From Candidatus Peregrinibacteria bacterium (GTDB taxonomy: Bacteria > Patescibacteriota > Gracilibacteria > UM-FILTER-43-11), in contig DAOWGG010000029.1 of the NCBI GenBank assembly GCA_030637565.1, positions 1 through 14,492 of the forward strand: a stretch of 14,492 nt of DNA, read 5' to 3'. Of the stretch, positions 13,908 through 14,492 are shown in pieces. Each line of letters begins with the position of its first letter. The first letter of the stretch is position 1. The notes beneath the pieces are model-generated. The model was not told where the DNA came from, ran no database searches, and was given only the letters and a program-made list of their open reading frames with translations. A program made the position numbers and the translations under genes.

Positions 13908-14491
13908 TTAATTGTTTTTAATAAAAATTCATAAATCCTCACCATCGCCAGCGTATCCATATCGCAGTATTCCAGCAACCATTTTTCGGTCTTTTTCTTA
14001 TTCTTCATATTCCCAAACACCAAATCATAAATAGTTTCCGCCGCTTTCATTCCCCCCTGTATTTCTAAACCATCGTAACTCAGCTTTGGCACTAAAACAG
14101 GAAGCACTTTTTTTAAACCAGCACGGCCTTTAAACCGATAATCCAAATAACGATCCTTAAAAATCAGCTTCAGATCAATCATCCGGCGATTCAGGTCATT
14201 CATAAAATCCTTATATTTCGGCGCCATTTTCCCAATCAGAACATTCCGCCCTTCTTCAAAACTGGAATGCCAAGCGATCAGTGTGCCCGTGTCCCCAATC
14301 TGCTCACGCAGACGCTTTCCAATCGCCTCGAAAGGAGGTCTTTTAGTGGTATGTAGGTATTCAAAGTGCTTCAGCGTCCCATTCGGTTTATCTAAAACAT
14401 GCAATGAATACTGCATCGCTATAAACTTCCAGGGGCGGGTGCCGTTATAAAGGGGAATGGGGGAAGAAATGGCTTCGTAATCCAGAAAATA
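13904..14491 (-). CDS. DUF2779 / RecB-like-nuclease-associated C-terminal domain, 5' partial
   Basis: The frame is open to the right edge, and about 195 residues are visible; an internal ATG at 14416 is not the true start, because conserved sequence (YFLDYEAISSPIPLYNGTRP) lies upstream of it. This segment, the later LIAWHSSFEEGR, GLKKVLPVLVPKLSYDGLEI and YCDMDTLAMV match the DUF2779 domain, often found at the C-terminus of predicted RecB-family nucleases. The acidic residues DxE near the left of the domain, FE in the middle and YxxxD near the end follow the pattern of DEDDy exonucleases (inference). It ends in TGA inside the next gene's start (4 bp overlap). The N-terminal part is outside the window. 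Confidence 0.85.
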   Translation of the reverse strand, partial: YFLDYEAISSPIPLYNGTRPWKFIAMQYSLHVLDKPNGTLKHFEYLHTTKRPPFEAIGKRLREQIGDTGTLIAWHSSFEEGRNVLIGKMAPKYKDFMNDLNRRMIDLKLIFKDRYLDYRFKGRAGLKKVLPVLVPKLSYDGLEIQGGMKAAETIYDLVFGNMKNKKKTEKWLLEYCDMDTLAMVRIYEFLLKTIK

Positions 14492-14492
14492 A

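Overview
The window is dominated by one long minus-strand operon, about 11.2 kb down to 0.35 kb, that encodes a complete bacterial V/A-type ATPase. In transcription order the genes are subunits G/H, I, K, E, C, F, A, B and D, the same order as the Enterococcus hirae ntpFIKECGABD operon. Three further minus-strand genes follow: a 103-residue two-helix membrane protein, a 46-residue cysteine-rich zinc-ribbon-like microprotein, and a thioredoxin reductase. A near-consensus promoter (TTGACT, 17 bp, TAAAAT) lies just upstream of the first ATPase gene. The c-ring subunit K keeps all five residues known to bind Na+ in E. hirae NtpK, so a sodium-coupled enzyme is the best prediction.

To the right are plus-strand genes: a 129-residue acidic protein of unknown function with its own promoter and a bidirectional terminator, then rarA behind a strong promoter and a leader of about 225 nt that carries three palindromes. 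rarA is convergent with a minus-strand pair that overlaps by 4 bp: a membrane protein, preceded by a DUF2779-type nuclease-like gene cut by the right edge. At the left edge only the Lys/Ala/Glu-rich tail of a plus-strand gene is visible.

The most striking non-coding feature is a family of structured repeats of about 150 bp, present three times. Two copies fill the B-D and K-E gaps and end exactly at the start codons of D and E; the third lies downstream of trxB. Their stems differ in sequence between copies but stay paired. Other operon gaps hold different repeats: inverted heptads, a TAATTAGTAATT 12-mer and small hairpins. No gene has a clear Shine-Dalgarno sequence. UGA acts as a stop (rarA and the DUF2779 gene), so the code looks standard. 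AT-rich leaders without Shine-Dalgarno sites, an operon rich in short repeats and a bacterial V-type ATPase would fit a Patescibacteria/CPR-type organism (for example Peregrinibacteria-like), but this is inference; there is no rRNA or other marker gene in the window. C- and A-ending codons in the plus-strand gene rarA and T/G-rich codons in the minus-strand genes suggest that the plus strand is C-rich, as on a lagging strand.
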